Of a stretch of 64,000 nt of DNA, positions 25,592 to 37,500 are shown piece after piece. Within the stretch, counting starts at the first letter, position 1. Each line of letters opens with the position of its first letter. The notes under the pieces are model-generated. The model searched no databases, had not been told where the DNA came from, and worked only from the letters and a program-made list of their open reading frames with translations. Origin of the DNA: Canna indica (taxonomy: Eukaryota; Streptophyta; Magnoliopsida; Zingiberales; Cannaceae); assembly GCA_034359265.1 (NCBI GenBank), contig CP136890.1:94451501-94515500 (forward strand), read 5' to 3'. Position numbers and translations under genes: made by a program.

Positions 25592-26691
25592 ACAAATTAG
25601 GACCACTTTTATTTGTGTCCGATATATTACAACGTAATAATCGACAAATCTTGATCGACCCTACAAGAAAAGCTAGCATCTAGATATAAACAAAAAGTGC
25701 CTACTCACCGAACCATCAATCTTTGACCCTATCGACCACGAACAGCCATGGCTAAGTTGACCAGGACAGGCCTACACCAGCGTAGACTACCATGTTAAGT
25801 CAAGTCAGTGAGTGCTCTTGACCAATGAGAGAGAGAGAGAGAAAAAGGATGGATGATGATGATGATGCAGACACTGAGGAAACGCAGGAATTGTCACCTC
25901 ACCCGCAACTCAAGCGGGTCCATCAATAATCAATTCTCATTATATCTCAGCATCAGCATGCATCAACACCGAGGGAAAGATCGAAGACTGCTGCATGCAT
26001 GCCCTCTTTCCCAGCGAAGAAAGAGGGGGCCGGAGAAGATGAAACCAATTAAAAGCACACGCCTCATCATATTCTAATCATTATTTAATTATTTTTTAGG
26101 GTTTTGAAACAAGAGAAAGGATCCTTCCACAGTCATCACTTGTCGGAGAAAAAGAAATGAATGATTATTTTGATTAATGGATAATTTATCTGGACACCTA
26201 ATTCTATATCAAAACTTAATTGATACAATTTCTCCTACTATCAAAATATCTTATACATTTTTATTCAGGATATATTCATCACCCTTCAACATTCATATTT
26301 GATGTGAATGATTCTTCTTCTTTTTTTGAGAAAAAAAATATTTGTAATAACCCAGAGGCTTGAAATATACCAGGGAGGAGGTGGAGAAAAAAAAGAAAGA
26401 AAGAAGATACCCTCGATGGCACCATTGATTCTTAAATAGAGATAAATTAAGTATCATTTATTTTTTCACCATGTGTGTCAGCGAATAATTTTAAAATATG
26501 ATTATTTTTATTTTAAAACTAAATTACACTCAAACTCTTAAATTCACCAGTTAAAAATTATATTGATTTTACGTTCGATTTAAATATTTTGAAGGCATCC
26601 ATATATACTTTTGGCATCCATTTTTTTTATATATTTGTGGAGTATTTTTGCAGTATGACATGATGTATGCTTAGTTCAATCAAGGCGCATC

Positions 26692-27055
26692 TAGGGATGA
26701 CAATGGTACGATTAATCACATTTTTTATGATTAACCGAAGCTAAAATCGATTAAAAACTTGTTAATCGAAATCGTTCGATTTCAAAAAGTAGTATCCGAA
26801 ATCGAAACCGATTAGTTCAATTTGAATAAAACCAGTCCCGTTTACTAACTGATTAGTTGGTTAGTAACCGTTTAGTAAATGAGTAACTGAATTTTGAAAT
26901 ATCTAAAAATTATAATAATTAATTATAGTGATTATGAATCTGATTATCGTTTTTTATATTCTCTAACCGAAACTGAAATCGAACCGCATGAAAATTCACT
27001 ATTCGAAACCGGATTTTGGGGTTCGGTCAACCGGCGATTTCAACTGCCACCCCTA
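26692..27055. mobile_element. hAT-type MITE
   Basis: A 364-bp element starts TAGGGATGACAATGG and ends with the complement of TAGGGGTGGCAGTTG. The flanks (GGCGCATC and GTGCATGC) match at about six of eight bases. The interior holds CCGATT/AACCGA words. The TAGGGATGACAA terminus is typical of plant hAT MITEs. Confidence 0.6.
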
Positions 27056-27570
27056 GGTGCATGCGCAAATTAATCTTTATTAATAGTAGATATAAGAATG
27101 ATAGATGTAAAGATTACAGAGAGAGTTTAATTACTTAAGTAGCAGTTAAAACTTAAAAGCTGAACATACATGAGAGGAGCTCTTTTATCATCCATCTGCT
27201 TTATCTTTTTGCAGGTTCTTTTGCAGTTATGAATTTAATCACAGATTGCTTGAATTGATCTGTATATCTACCTTAATAATGAAATCAATATATCTAGTAG
27301 CTAGATTAATTTGTGTAAATTATTGTTAATTGTATACCACATAACTATATATTTAGCTACAATTAGAAAAAGTATATAACACCTTAGACAATAAAAAAAC
27401 TGCCAACAATATTTTAATGTCTGATATATAAGACATGTTTGAATTATTTGGTTTGATGATCTTAATTAGTTGTAACCCTAGAAAGTAGGAAGGAAGAGGT
27501 CATGCATGTTTTTGGATAATTAAGCTAACTAGAAAGCACTTTATATAGTTAAAATTTTAATAGTTTAATA

Positions 27571-27573
<3 letters not shown>

Positions 27574-27610
<37 letters not shown>
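27574..27610. repeat. (TA)n microsatellite
   Basis: An uninterrupted run of about 37 bp of alternating A and T, downstream of the KANADI gene. Confidence 0.95.
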
Positions 27611-27614
<4 letters not shown>

Positions 27615-28078
27615 TGGTTTAATTCATCCCAAAAACCTCTGGAAGGAATTAACCATTCAAAACAACATCAGCAAGTAAGTAATTATACTGGACAACAAAT
27701 TAAACAGTAGTTAATTACAATCAATCAATCATGACATAATCAATTAATGAAAGCTTTAATAGATTAGAACAAAAAATTTCAGAAGGCTGCATCAAGATAT
27801 AAATAAAACTTCACAAACTTTAATCAAGTGTATGTATTTGTGATGGATCACAAGATCAATTCCAAAAAATGTACTGAGGCTACAATCTTAACTATCTTAA
27901 CTAATTTAAGCTAGATATATTATAGATTAAGTTAATTACAAGCAGATAAGTGCACAGCCTGATCAGTTAATTATTTGCCTCATGCCATTTGCTCAACTAT
28001 CTACTAGCTTCTCCTTTCTCAAGTTTAGTCCTCCTCAATCTTTTGTAGTAGTCGAACAAACACATCTTGCCATATTAA

Positions 28079-30577
28079 TTAATGCGGTCTTCCCAATGTA
28101 ATCTCAAGGTTTGGCTTATTTGGGTTTGATGTCTCCAAAATGCATGATGAGTGCATTTCATCATACAACATTTCCAAGTTTTTGGGTTGCATTCCAAGCT
28201 GCTGCAAATAGAAATTATGCAGCAGAAATTATATTAAGTAATTTAATCTAATAAATAAGTAATTATATATGTACGTAGTATCAATCAAAATTTTAACTAT
28301 TCATTCTAATAAATGATCTAGAAAATATATACTACCATATGCTTCATGCTTCCTGCAGTACTTGAGTCTTTTGCCATGCCATTGTAAATGCTTCCTCTGT
28401 GTAAAACATCTTAAGTTAATTGTAGCAGCATAGAAAGTGATAATTTCCTATTTCTTTTTTCAATCATGAGTTCAGCTTCATGATACTATGATTTATGCTA
28501 AGTAATATATAAGAAGTTATTGGTCATGCATGTACTTAATTAACTAGCCAATTATAATTAAAATCTGGAAGAACTAAACGTCCTTTGGATCAGATATATT
28601 TTCCACAAGTACTACTTGCAATATTATATAAGCCCCTTTAATTATCATCTGTTTTTAAAATTAATTAAGACCATATTTATATATATTGTTTGACAATTCA
28701 GATTCCTTCAAGCTGAAGGAGTGGTAGAACCGTAGAAGGTCAATTAATACTCAAGGGGTAATAAGTACTGTATCTTTATGCTTTTTCACTGTACTATTTT
28801 AATCAGAAAAGCAAACAAAAACAAACAGAAAACTAATTAAGCTTACATATTTTTGCACAATTGACTGATTGGAAAATAATATTCAAGTAGCTAGTTATAT
28901 GATGAAATTGATACACACACATACATATAAATATGCATGTAATTAACTTTGCTTTAATTGTTCAAGGTAAAGCAAGGAAGACAATTTTGATTGTTATGCT
29001 TAAAGATTCCCTTAATTGCATTTATTTCCTTAATTAATTGATTCTATATGTCCCCCAGTTTAACTAGTTGAAATTTTGCAACAACCTTCAAATAACATTA
29101 ATATATATGCTGCACCATCCGGATTGATATATTACTAGAGATCATTACTGAAAAAATAGGTAGATATATATGTGGCTTCTTGTTTCAATACATATGCATG
29201 ACTCCACAATCCTGCACTATATATATATAGTCATTAATTTTATTTTTATTTTTATAGATAAATGTTTCTGAGAATGATTGGAAAACATAATTAAACTAAC
29301 GATTGATTATATATACCTGGACCACAGATCAACAAGTTTATTGCAATTGATTCCATGAGATGAAGATTCCACCTGGTTTTCCTCGGAATATTGCTCTCCC
29401 ATTAAGCCATGCTCAAACCCATCAGATTGACCTGATAAAATAATTATAAGAAATCCATTAAGTGTTAGAAAAAAACATATATATAAATACTAATTATCTA
29501 TAAGATCATTAGTTTGCAAGCAATTAACAATGTCTTCTTCACCTGAAGAAATTGGCGGTCTATCGGTATTCTTCAGAGTTCGATACATCTGCAATTAATT
29601 ATACACACAAAATTAATGATTATATATGTAGCTAAATAATTTCATATTTTTTATGTATATATTCATTTGATCATTTCATAATCACAAAAAAAAAATGTAC
29701 TTCATCTTTGCTTTCCCTAAAGGTTGACTCCACTTGTTACAACAGCTTCCTGCGCACTTGCAGTTCGCCACCCTTTTTTCTTACATGCAGCACTGCAGCA
29801 GCATCTTTTTGCTAAAAGATCTTTCTTACTCTTCCTATGTACTTCTTGATGATGGAAGAGCAACACAAAATGAAAGGGAAGAAAGTGAAGAGGCTTCCTC
29901 TATAATTACCTGCAAGTGAGATTTCACATGGGCCAAGGTGAGATCCTTCGCATCCATCAGCTCGAGCACTGACTTCGGCGTCGCTCCTGATCGATCGAAC
30001 GCCATCAGAATCAAGAGATCGAGAAAGATCACATGCATATGAAGCAAAACTTAGAAAAGGTAGACCGATAGATCTCGAACCCTAAAAAAAGAGAGCTTGA
30101 TTTTGTTTGCATACTATCATGGCCGCCCAACAGCTCCACGGCATGCACGAAGCGGGCGTGGAGGGAGGAGGTCCACCGCATCCTCGGTGCCCTAGTGCTC
30201 CGCTTTCCCTGCGGCTTCGCCACCGGCGGAAACCTCGAGCGCGGCAAGTCATGGCAGCTGTATAAGTAGCGCTGATGCTGCTGAAGTGGGGAGTTGAGGA
30301 AAGGGAAAGAAGGTGGGTCTCGGTAGATTGGGATGCCTCGTATGGGCTTCAGCCAGCTCAGATCTCGGTGGTGCGAATGAGAAAAGAGAATAGTGGACGC
30401 GCCGGCTGCAGTCACGGCAGATGAAGTGATGTTGCCGTTGTTGGTCGTGGCGGTGTTGGAGTTCGAGTTCCTCCAGTACTGAAACCCTAATTCGGTGTTC
30501 TCATCCACACTTTTTCTCCACGGGCTGGAATAAGAGCTGATCTGGAGCGATAAATCTGGTGGTGGAAAAGGCTCCAT
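28079..30577 (-). CDS. KAN: KANADI family GARP transcription factor
   Basis: Six exons join in frame: 30577-30115, 29986-29910, 29588-29543, 29431-29317, 28396-28336, 28201-28079, giving 294 residues. The GARP (MYB-like) DNA-binding domain spans about 129-186, split after LLGGHD by intron 1 and after KSHLQ by intron 2. It carries the KANADI signatures RAPRMRWTSSLHARFVHAVE, RATPKSVLELMDAKDLTLAH and KSHLQMYRTLK. An N-terminal DLSLQIS stretch and a C-terminal NLEITLGRP stretch resemble the conserved family end motifs and EAR-like repression motifs. KANADI proteins are nuclear repressors specifying abaxial identity of lateral organs and integuments. GGHDRAT has Asp where most members I recall have Glu. 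The final exon at 28079-28201 is short and AT-rich but ends in the conserved motif. Which KAN paralog it is cannot be told. Confidence 0.93.
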
Positions 30578-30719
30578 TTGATGGCCAAATTATATCGATT
30601 AAATCTCCTCCTCCTCCTCCTCTTCTTCTTCTTCCTTTAATTGTCTTTATTACGGTGTCTTCTTCTCCTGGTTGAGGCTTTCAGCTGATCTCTCTCCCTG
30701 TTCTTGCTTGTGAGAAGTT

Positions 30720-30723
<4 letters not shown>

Positions 30724-30767
<44 letters not shown>
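30724..30767. repeat. (GA)n tract upstream of KANADI
   Basis: An uninterrupted GA run of about 44 bp, 147 bp upstream of the KANADI ATG, probably in the leader or core promoter. A second pyrimidine-rich block (CTC/TTC repeats, 30605-30637) lies between it and the ATG, seen on the plus strand. Confidence 0.9.
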
Positions 30768-30770
<3 letters not shown>

Positions 30771-31008
30771 AATTGATGCCCTTTTGCTTGTTTGCTCGGG
30801 CGATCTCAGAGAAAGAAGGAATATTTTGTACAATTTTAAATTGTAACTCGAGTGACTGCACTCCTACTATCTGACAATTATTAATTAATTTGACCATTGT
30901 TCTGTAAGTTTTTTTTAATTATTTGAATTAATTGTACGAACTCTCTCAAATATTAAAGGGGAGGTCAGATGCAATAATTTTATTTCCTAATTAAATTAGG
31001 TTAATAAA

Positions 31009-31452
31009 TAGGGGTGTGCATGGTCACCACGTAGATCCGAAATCGGTTGACTCCTACGCAATAAAAATTAAAAAATTAATTAAAATCGGTTCTAGTTTCG
31101 GGTCCAACACATGCATCAAGTACTTAGAATCGAAACCCAAACCTTGTACTCTGAAACCTGTAAATGAAAAAGTGCTAATATGGTACCCGAAATCGGTTAA
31201 TGAACATGTTTCAATTGGGTATACATCTGGAACTTGTACTCTGGATTAATCTGTAAATGAATAAATTCTAACAAGATATCCGAAATTTATACCATAGAAC
31301 TTGTAAATGAACATGTTCCAATAGGGTACTCGAAACAATTCCCAACAGGATATGGTTTGGGTCCAAAACCTAGGAACTAGCTAATCTTATACATGCATGG
31401 TAGAATTCGAGTATCATGAAACATACATAGTACTCGAACTCGATCACCCTTA
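31009..31452. mobile_element. hAT-like non-autonomous repeat, copy 4
   Basis: A 444-bp element starts TAGGGGTGTGCATGG and ends CACCCTTA. Flanking 8-mers TTAATAAA and TTAATTAA match at seven of eight bases, consistent with a hAT duplication. The interior has repeated phrases around CTGTAAATGAA and CCGAAA shared with the copies at 21 kb. It lies upstream of KANADI. Confidence 0.6.
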
Positions 31453-33030
31453 TTAATTAATAATAGAGTTAATTATTATTTTTATTGCTTCAATGAATTG
31501 TTATATATATATCATGTCAAATAAGAAAATAATAATAACGAGGAGTTTGGTTGAGAATTGAGATGGAGTGTATGTATCATCCGTTAGGGATGTTTCAACT
31601 CAACAAGACAACCCCAAATTGAGTCATGAGAAAAGGTGTGCTGTAATCATACCTATAATATGCATGCATGAATGACTACAGCTGGTAGTTCATCAACTTT
31701 AGATGAACTATATTTTGTCACATTTGACTGATTTGTGTCAACCCAAAAAAAGTTATTTTAATGATTGACCATTACATTATATAGCTGCTTTTTTAAAAAA
31801 ACTAATTAATCAGAAACCAAAAGCCTAATCAATGAAAGATCATGTGCTTTAATTATATGTAATATCATTGCAAATTCCACCTAAGTATATAAATAAATGA
31901 AATATCACATAGTAATTAATTTATTCTTCTTCCGCTCTCAACCCCATGCATATATACTTGCATAGTTTTTGGATAAGTTATAATTGACTATCATCTCTTT
32001 TTTCTTTTTTCTTTTTTATCCAAGACAATGAGTTTATTTCTAGAATAAGAATTTAAAAGTACAATCAAGTACAAGATTAAATAAATATTCAAGATCGCTT
32101 TCATACATGAAAGGATAGACGAACTAACATTAAGACAAATACACACTAGGTGATCATATTAGAGTTTGAATTCTAGACCTCTAGAAAATATATAAGATAT
32201 TGTCACCAACGACGATATCGATCTCCGCGATGGATATATTGCCTCACTTAACCCTAACATATATACATATATTTCAATTCCTTGAATTTTGTAAACTGGC
32301 CCTTAGTTTTTAGTGCTACCTGGAGGTAGCTAGCTACACCTACCAACCAAGTTTCACTCATTTATCCTAGTGCCATAATACCTCACCAAAGTCGAAATTA
32401 AAATTTTCTCACGATGGAAGTAATTATAGCTCTACGGCTCCTTATATAATGGATCGAGTCATTGCAGTATGATCATGTCAATATATAGTACTGATCAAGG
32501 AGCTCTTGATTAATTAACTCCCAGAAGAAACCATGCATGCATGGGAATCCCCAAGAGAGAAGGACACTGCACATTGCCAAGAAGAAATGAATTAAAATGA
32601 AACCACAGCTTGAGGAGTATTGCACATGTGTAGTCTGTGCAAGCATTTATTAATTTGTGAATGCATAGATTCAATATTGGCAGAAAGCAACATGGAATTA
32701 GTAGGAATCAAGTGGTGTTTTCTTTGTCCTTCCGAGCATTTAAAAATGCAAGCTATGAATGGCATATATTAATATTAATTAATTAATTAAGGTGATTGGT
32801 CACTTATGTTCCCTATGAAAGCGATAAATAAATACATTTTGCAATAAATTTGTATGCTAGCTTATGTTCCCTAGATGATAGAAAAGTTAAAAGATTTTTC
32901 CAAACATGTGTGCTCCGATAAGTTTTTTTATCCTACAAATAAAAACTAAATTATTTAGCAGACACTAAAAGATGTGTGAGGTTCTCAGTACAAGCTCCAG
33001 AGGATGAATGGAGGATCATAAAATGGTCCT
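31453..33030. other. Intergenic region upstream of CACTA-1
   Basis: AT-rich sequence with no recognisable exon or repeat boundary. It ends at the CCT that forms the left target duplication of CACTA-1. Confidence 0.6.
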
Positions 33031-33054
33031 CACTACTAGAAATTAGGTCTTCAG

Positions 33055-33335
33055 CAACGGCTATCAGCAACGACCGCTCAAGCCGTTGCTATTTGCAACG
33101 GCGTTCTTACGGCCGCTCGAGCCGTTGCAAATATTTGCATCTGCAACGGCGTTCTAACAGACACGCGAGCCGTTGCGGATTATTTTAATTATCCGCAACG
33201 GCTTTCTGACGGAAAGTCGAGCCGTTGCTGATATTTTAATTATCAATAACGGCTTTCTAACGGACAAGTGAGCCGTTGCTGATGATAACTTATCAGCAAC
33301 GGCTTTCTAACGGGCGAGTGAGCCGTTGCTGATAA
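33055..33335. repeat. Left subterminal repeats of CACTA-1
   Basis: Repeated words CAGCAACGGC and GCCGTTGCTGAT occur in both orientations, pairing into short hairpins roughly every 40-60 bp. The same words fill the right end (39827-40165) and the ends of CACTA-2 and CACTA-3. In En/Spm such arrays are bound by the TNPA-type protein; that role here is inferred. Confidence 0.85.
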
Positions 33336-33336
33336 G

Positions 33337-33345
33337 TTTATATAG
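33337..33345 (+). promoter_or_regulatory. TATA-like promoter of CACTA-1
   Basis: TTTATATAG sits at the inner edge of the subterminal repeats, followed by a GC-rich leader and a CAG|GTATGC splice donor at 33516/33517. The same TATA word occurs at the equivalent place in CACTA-2 (43201-43209) and on the minus strand of CACTA-3 (54010-54018). Confidence 0.65.
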
Positions 33346-33825
33346 GGCACCGGTCGCGCCCGACCCTTCTTTCTCCCGCTGCTGTCGCCGCCGCTGCTGC
33401 TGTCGCCGCCGCTGCTGCTGTCGCCGCCGCTGCTGCTCTCGCCTCTCGTCGCCGCTGCCGCTGCTGCCGACGCCGACGACGCCTCTTCCTCCTCCCGCTG
33501 CTGCCGACTTGTTCAGGTATGCCTCGCCGGCCGGCCGTCTATTCCCGTTGTGGCCGACGGGAATCAATCCGACTGAAACCCTATTTCTAGGGTTTCGGCC
33601 GGCGGCGGTCGGCCGATGGCCGCCGCCGGACCTTGTACAGTGGCCGGACAGTGTGTCCGGCCACTGTACGCCGGCGCCGGAGGGTGGACTCCGGCGCCGG
33701 AATTTATAATTTTATATATAATTTATATTGTTTTATAATTGTTAATTAATTGATTTATAATTGTTAATTAATTGTTTAGATTAATTGTTTAATTTGTTAG
33801 ATTAATTATTAGGGTTTAGATTAAT

Positions 33826-34042
33826 TTCGGACGCGCGCCGGAATCGTCCACTTCGGATGCGCGCCGGTATCGTCCACTTCGGACACGCGCCGGAATCGTC
33901 CACTTCGGACGCGCGCCGGAATCGTCCACTTCGGACGCGCGCCGAAATCGTCCAATTCGGACTCGCGCCGGAATCGTCCACTTCGGACCCACGCCGGAAT
34001 CGTCCACTTCGGACGCGCGCCAAAATCGTCCAATATGGACTC
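33826..34042. repeat. 26-bp tandem array in CACTA-1
   Basis: About eight copies of a 26-bp GC-rich unit (CGGACGCGCGCC then GGAATCGTCCACTT) with few substitutions, rich in CpG. It lies in the predicted leader intron. Homologous arrays have about seven copies in CACTA-2 and four to five in CACTA-3. It reads open in several frames because the unit lacks stops, but no protein is implied. Confidence 0.9.
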
Positions 34043-34240
34043 GAACTGTCTCGAAACATTTAGAAAATAATCATCCATACGACGAGTTGATATGTTTCAC
34101 GTACGCATCGACGAGTCGGATATGATTTAGCAAAACCTTAGATCCGTTCGGGGATTGTATGTTCGTGTAAAAGAAGTAGATGATCTTTTATACGACGTAC
34201 AATTCTTGAATTGTCCCTGATTGGACAATTTGGGAATATA

Positions 34241-34430
34241 GTTATTTGTACTGCACTTACGTTTTTATTTTAACTGTTAACTAATTATTCTAAATTTCGG
34301 CAACATCTCTCTTGTTCTCCGATACGCGCCCAGATGATATGCGTATTCGGAGAACTGTAGGGAGATGTTGCTGAAATTTAGAATAATTAGTTAATAGTTA
34401 AAATAAAAACGTAAGTGCAGTACAAATAAC
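34241..34430. repeat. 190-bp near-perfect hairpin in CACTA-1
   Basis: Left arm from GTTATTTGTACTGCACTTACG and right arm ending CGTAAGTGCAGTACAAATAAC are complementary over about 85 bp each with few mismatches. A small loop lies around CCCAGATGATAT (34330-34340). It falls between the leader donor and the TNP2 acceptor, so a spliced transcript would release it in an intron. The second arm is also present in CACTA-2; CACTA-3 keeps one arm only. Confidence 0.85.
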
Positions 34431-34504
34431 ATAAATCCCGAATGGAATAGGACAATCTCACCTAAAGACATTAACCAAAGAAATTATCATTGATTGACAG
34501 AATC

Positions 34505-37500
34505 ATGTCGGCTGATCGAAGTTGGATGTACCGACGTCTTGATCGTGGAGCTTTAACGAATGAGTTTCGATTAGGCGTAACGTACTTCCTAAATTTTGCC
34601 TATTCGAATCGGAATTTCGTTAGCATGGGTTATCAAATCCGATGTCCGTGCCGCATTTGTTCAAATGGACGATATTTGGATCGGGAGACTGTCACTCTGC
34701 ATCTATATACCAAAGGATTTGCACCAAGATATTTTCTATGGACTTGTCCCGGGGAGTCACGTGAAGTCGGGACGTCGAGCAATCCTGTCGTTCAGACATA
34801 TGGTGAATCTTCCTCTGCTGGTGCTTCTTCATCCAGTCAATGTAATCCCTATAGAACTATGATACTTGATAGTCTTGGGGGTCAATTCCACCTGAATGAT
34901 AATGTTGATCCGCCAGTTCTTCAGACATCAGTCCCACAAGATACTACAGCGGTTGATATCACAGAAGTAGGGGCTGTGGTAGAGATTGAATTACCGAATA
35001 AATAAGCTGTAGAATTTTACGAGATGTTGAAAGCTGCCGATGAACCTTTGTATGAGAATTGTCCTAAATACACTAGGTTTTCAGCAATGACACAGCTCTT
35101 AAACATCAAGGCCGATTCTAATATCAACGGAGTTGCGTATGATCGGATTGCTGGATTGATTAATGGAATGCTGCCCACTGATAACAAGTTTGAGCCAACT
35201 TTTTATAAGACTAAAAAGCTAATGAGAAAATTGGGGTTTGGGTACGAAAAAATACACGTGTGCCAAAATAACTGCATTTTATATTATAAAGAAAATGTGC
35301 AGTTGGATAAATGCCCTGTATGTCGACACCCTCGTTACAAGGAGAAGAAATCGGTCCGACAGAAAAATATCCCGTTTAAGGTGCTTCGGTATTTTCCACT
35401 AACACCGAGGCTTCAAAGATTATTCATGTCGGAAAAGACAGTCCTCTACATGAGTTGGCATGCAAGAAGTCGTGATGATACAGTAATGACTCATCCATCT
35501 GACAGTGAAGCATGGAAACATTTGGATACATGTTATCCTTCATTTGCTAGGGATACTAGAAATATCAGATTGGGATTGTGCACAGATGGTTTTAATCCGT
35601 TTGGACATTCTGCAACTTCTTATTCAGTTTGGCCAGTGCTGCTGACAGTTTATAATTTGCCACCGTCAATGTGCATGAAAGATGAATTTATTTATCTTTC
35701 GATGATTATTCCGGGTCCTAAGGGTCCGCGAAAAGAAATTGACATATTTCTCAGACCCTTGATAGATGAATTGAAAACATTGTGGACTGAGGGAGCTGTC
35801 ACTTATGATTGTCACCGGAAGCAAAACTTCAATTTAAAGGCCGCGGTCTTATGGACAATCAATGATTTCTCGGCGTACGGCATGTTGTCAGGTTGGAGCA
35901 CTCACGGCCGACTCTCTTGTCCGTATTGTATGGAACACTCTAAATCAATCAGTCTTCAGAACGGATGAAAAATCTCATTCTTTGATTGTCATCGTCGATT
36001 CCTTCCGGTTAATCATCAGTATCGAAGAAATCGTAATAAATTTACTAAGGGCAGAGTCGAAAGAGATGGGCCACCACCGATGTTGTCTGGTGAACAAATG
36101 TTAGCACGTGTTTCAGCACTTCCAGATATAGTATTTGGTCGCAATGAAAGAGTGTCAGGTTTTGGCCAAACACACAACTGGGTGAAAAAAGTATCTTTTG
36201 GGAATTGCCCTATTGTAGTTCATTATTGATTCGACATAATTTAGATGTCATGCACATTGAAAAAAATGTGTTTGATAATATTTTCAACACTTTGATGGAT
36301 ATTTCTGGAAAAACTAAAGATAATGTCAAAGCCCGACATGATCTGAAAATACTTTGTAAAAGACCAGAGTTGGAGTTACAAGAGGTCAACGGACGATATC
36401 TGAAACCGAAGGCCCTATATGTGTTAAATAAACAACATATTAAAGATATTTGTCAATGGGTAAAAGAACTCAGATTACCCGATGGATATGCTTCAAACTT
36501 ATCTCGATGTGTGAACGTCGATGATTGCAAAATATCAGGGATGAAGAGCCATGATTGTCATGTATTCATGCAGAGATTACTTTCGATCGCATTTCGAGAT
36601 CTTCTACCTGATAATATTTGGGGTCCGTTGACTGAATTAAGTATGTTTTTTAGAAGCATCTGTGCAAATGTCCTTCGAGTCGAAGATATGTCAACACTTG
36701 AAAATAATATTGTTGAAATCATATGCAAGCTGGAGCAATTTTTCCCTCCTACATTTTTTGACTCGATGGAGCATCTACCGATACACTTGGCATACGAGGC
36801 ACGAGTTGGTGGCCCCGTTCAATATCGTTGGATGTACTTATTTAAAAGATACATGAATCGTCTGAAGAAAAAAGTAAAGAACACCGCAGCTGTTGAAGGA
36901 TCAATATCTGAATCCTATATCATCCAAGAAATTTCAACATTCTACTCATTTTACTTTGAATCGACAGTACAGACAAGATTTGATCGTCTTCCACGTAACG
37001 ATGACGGGGGTGTTCGACATTCAGATGGACGTTTAAAGATATTTTGTCACTCTGGTCGTGCTTTTGGTTCTCGTCCATCTCGACACTTAAGCGATGAAGA
37101 GTATCATTTGGCACACTTGTATGTATTACTCAATTGTCCAGAGATTGAACAATTCATTGAAATATTTGACATTGAGATGGTGCAAAAGTACTCTATTCAC
37201 AACGATCAAGAATTGGAGAGATTACGGAATCGTGATTTCCCTACTTGGATTCAGACTTACAGCAAAGATCACAGAGCTGAAATAGATGAAAGAATATTTG
37301 AGTTTGTTAGTGGACCGTCGCGACTTGTGTCGTGCTATAGAGGATATTTTGTTAACGGGTATAAATTTCACACGGTTGAATATTCATTTACAAAGAAGAC
37401 GATGAATGCTGGGGTCTGCGTGAAAGGAACAACCTATGTTGAATGTGATATGGATTTTTATGGACTGGTGGAAGAAGTGATAGAGTTGCACTACTTCGAC

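Larger units (their letters stand above)
20146..28078. other. AT-rich intergenic spacer with decayed repeats
   Basis: No host gene is recognised over about 7.9 kb. Short open frames here have no domain features. Content is mainly hAT-like repeats (listed separately), AT-rich low-complexity sequence and a (TA)n run. A segment around 24340-24755 ending TGTATTAGTG resembles the end of an old CACTA-type element and shares phrases (for example AAAAGGCGTYGGT) with 40290-40500. At about 22940-22970 there is a short resemblance to the 5' end of 18S rRNA, too degenerate to call. Confidence 0.55.

Noticed and set aside
25853..26077. Small open frame starting with a run of Met codons
   Set aside because: Starts in an ATG microsatellite; no family features.
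33802..34078. Overlapping open frames on both strands in the 26-bp array
   Set aside because: The unit has no stop codons and 26 is not a multiple of 3, so all frames read through; the copies vary in number and there is no domain.
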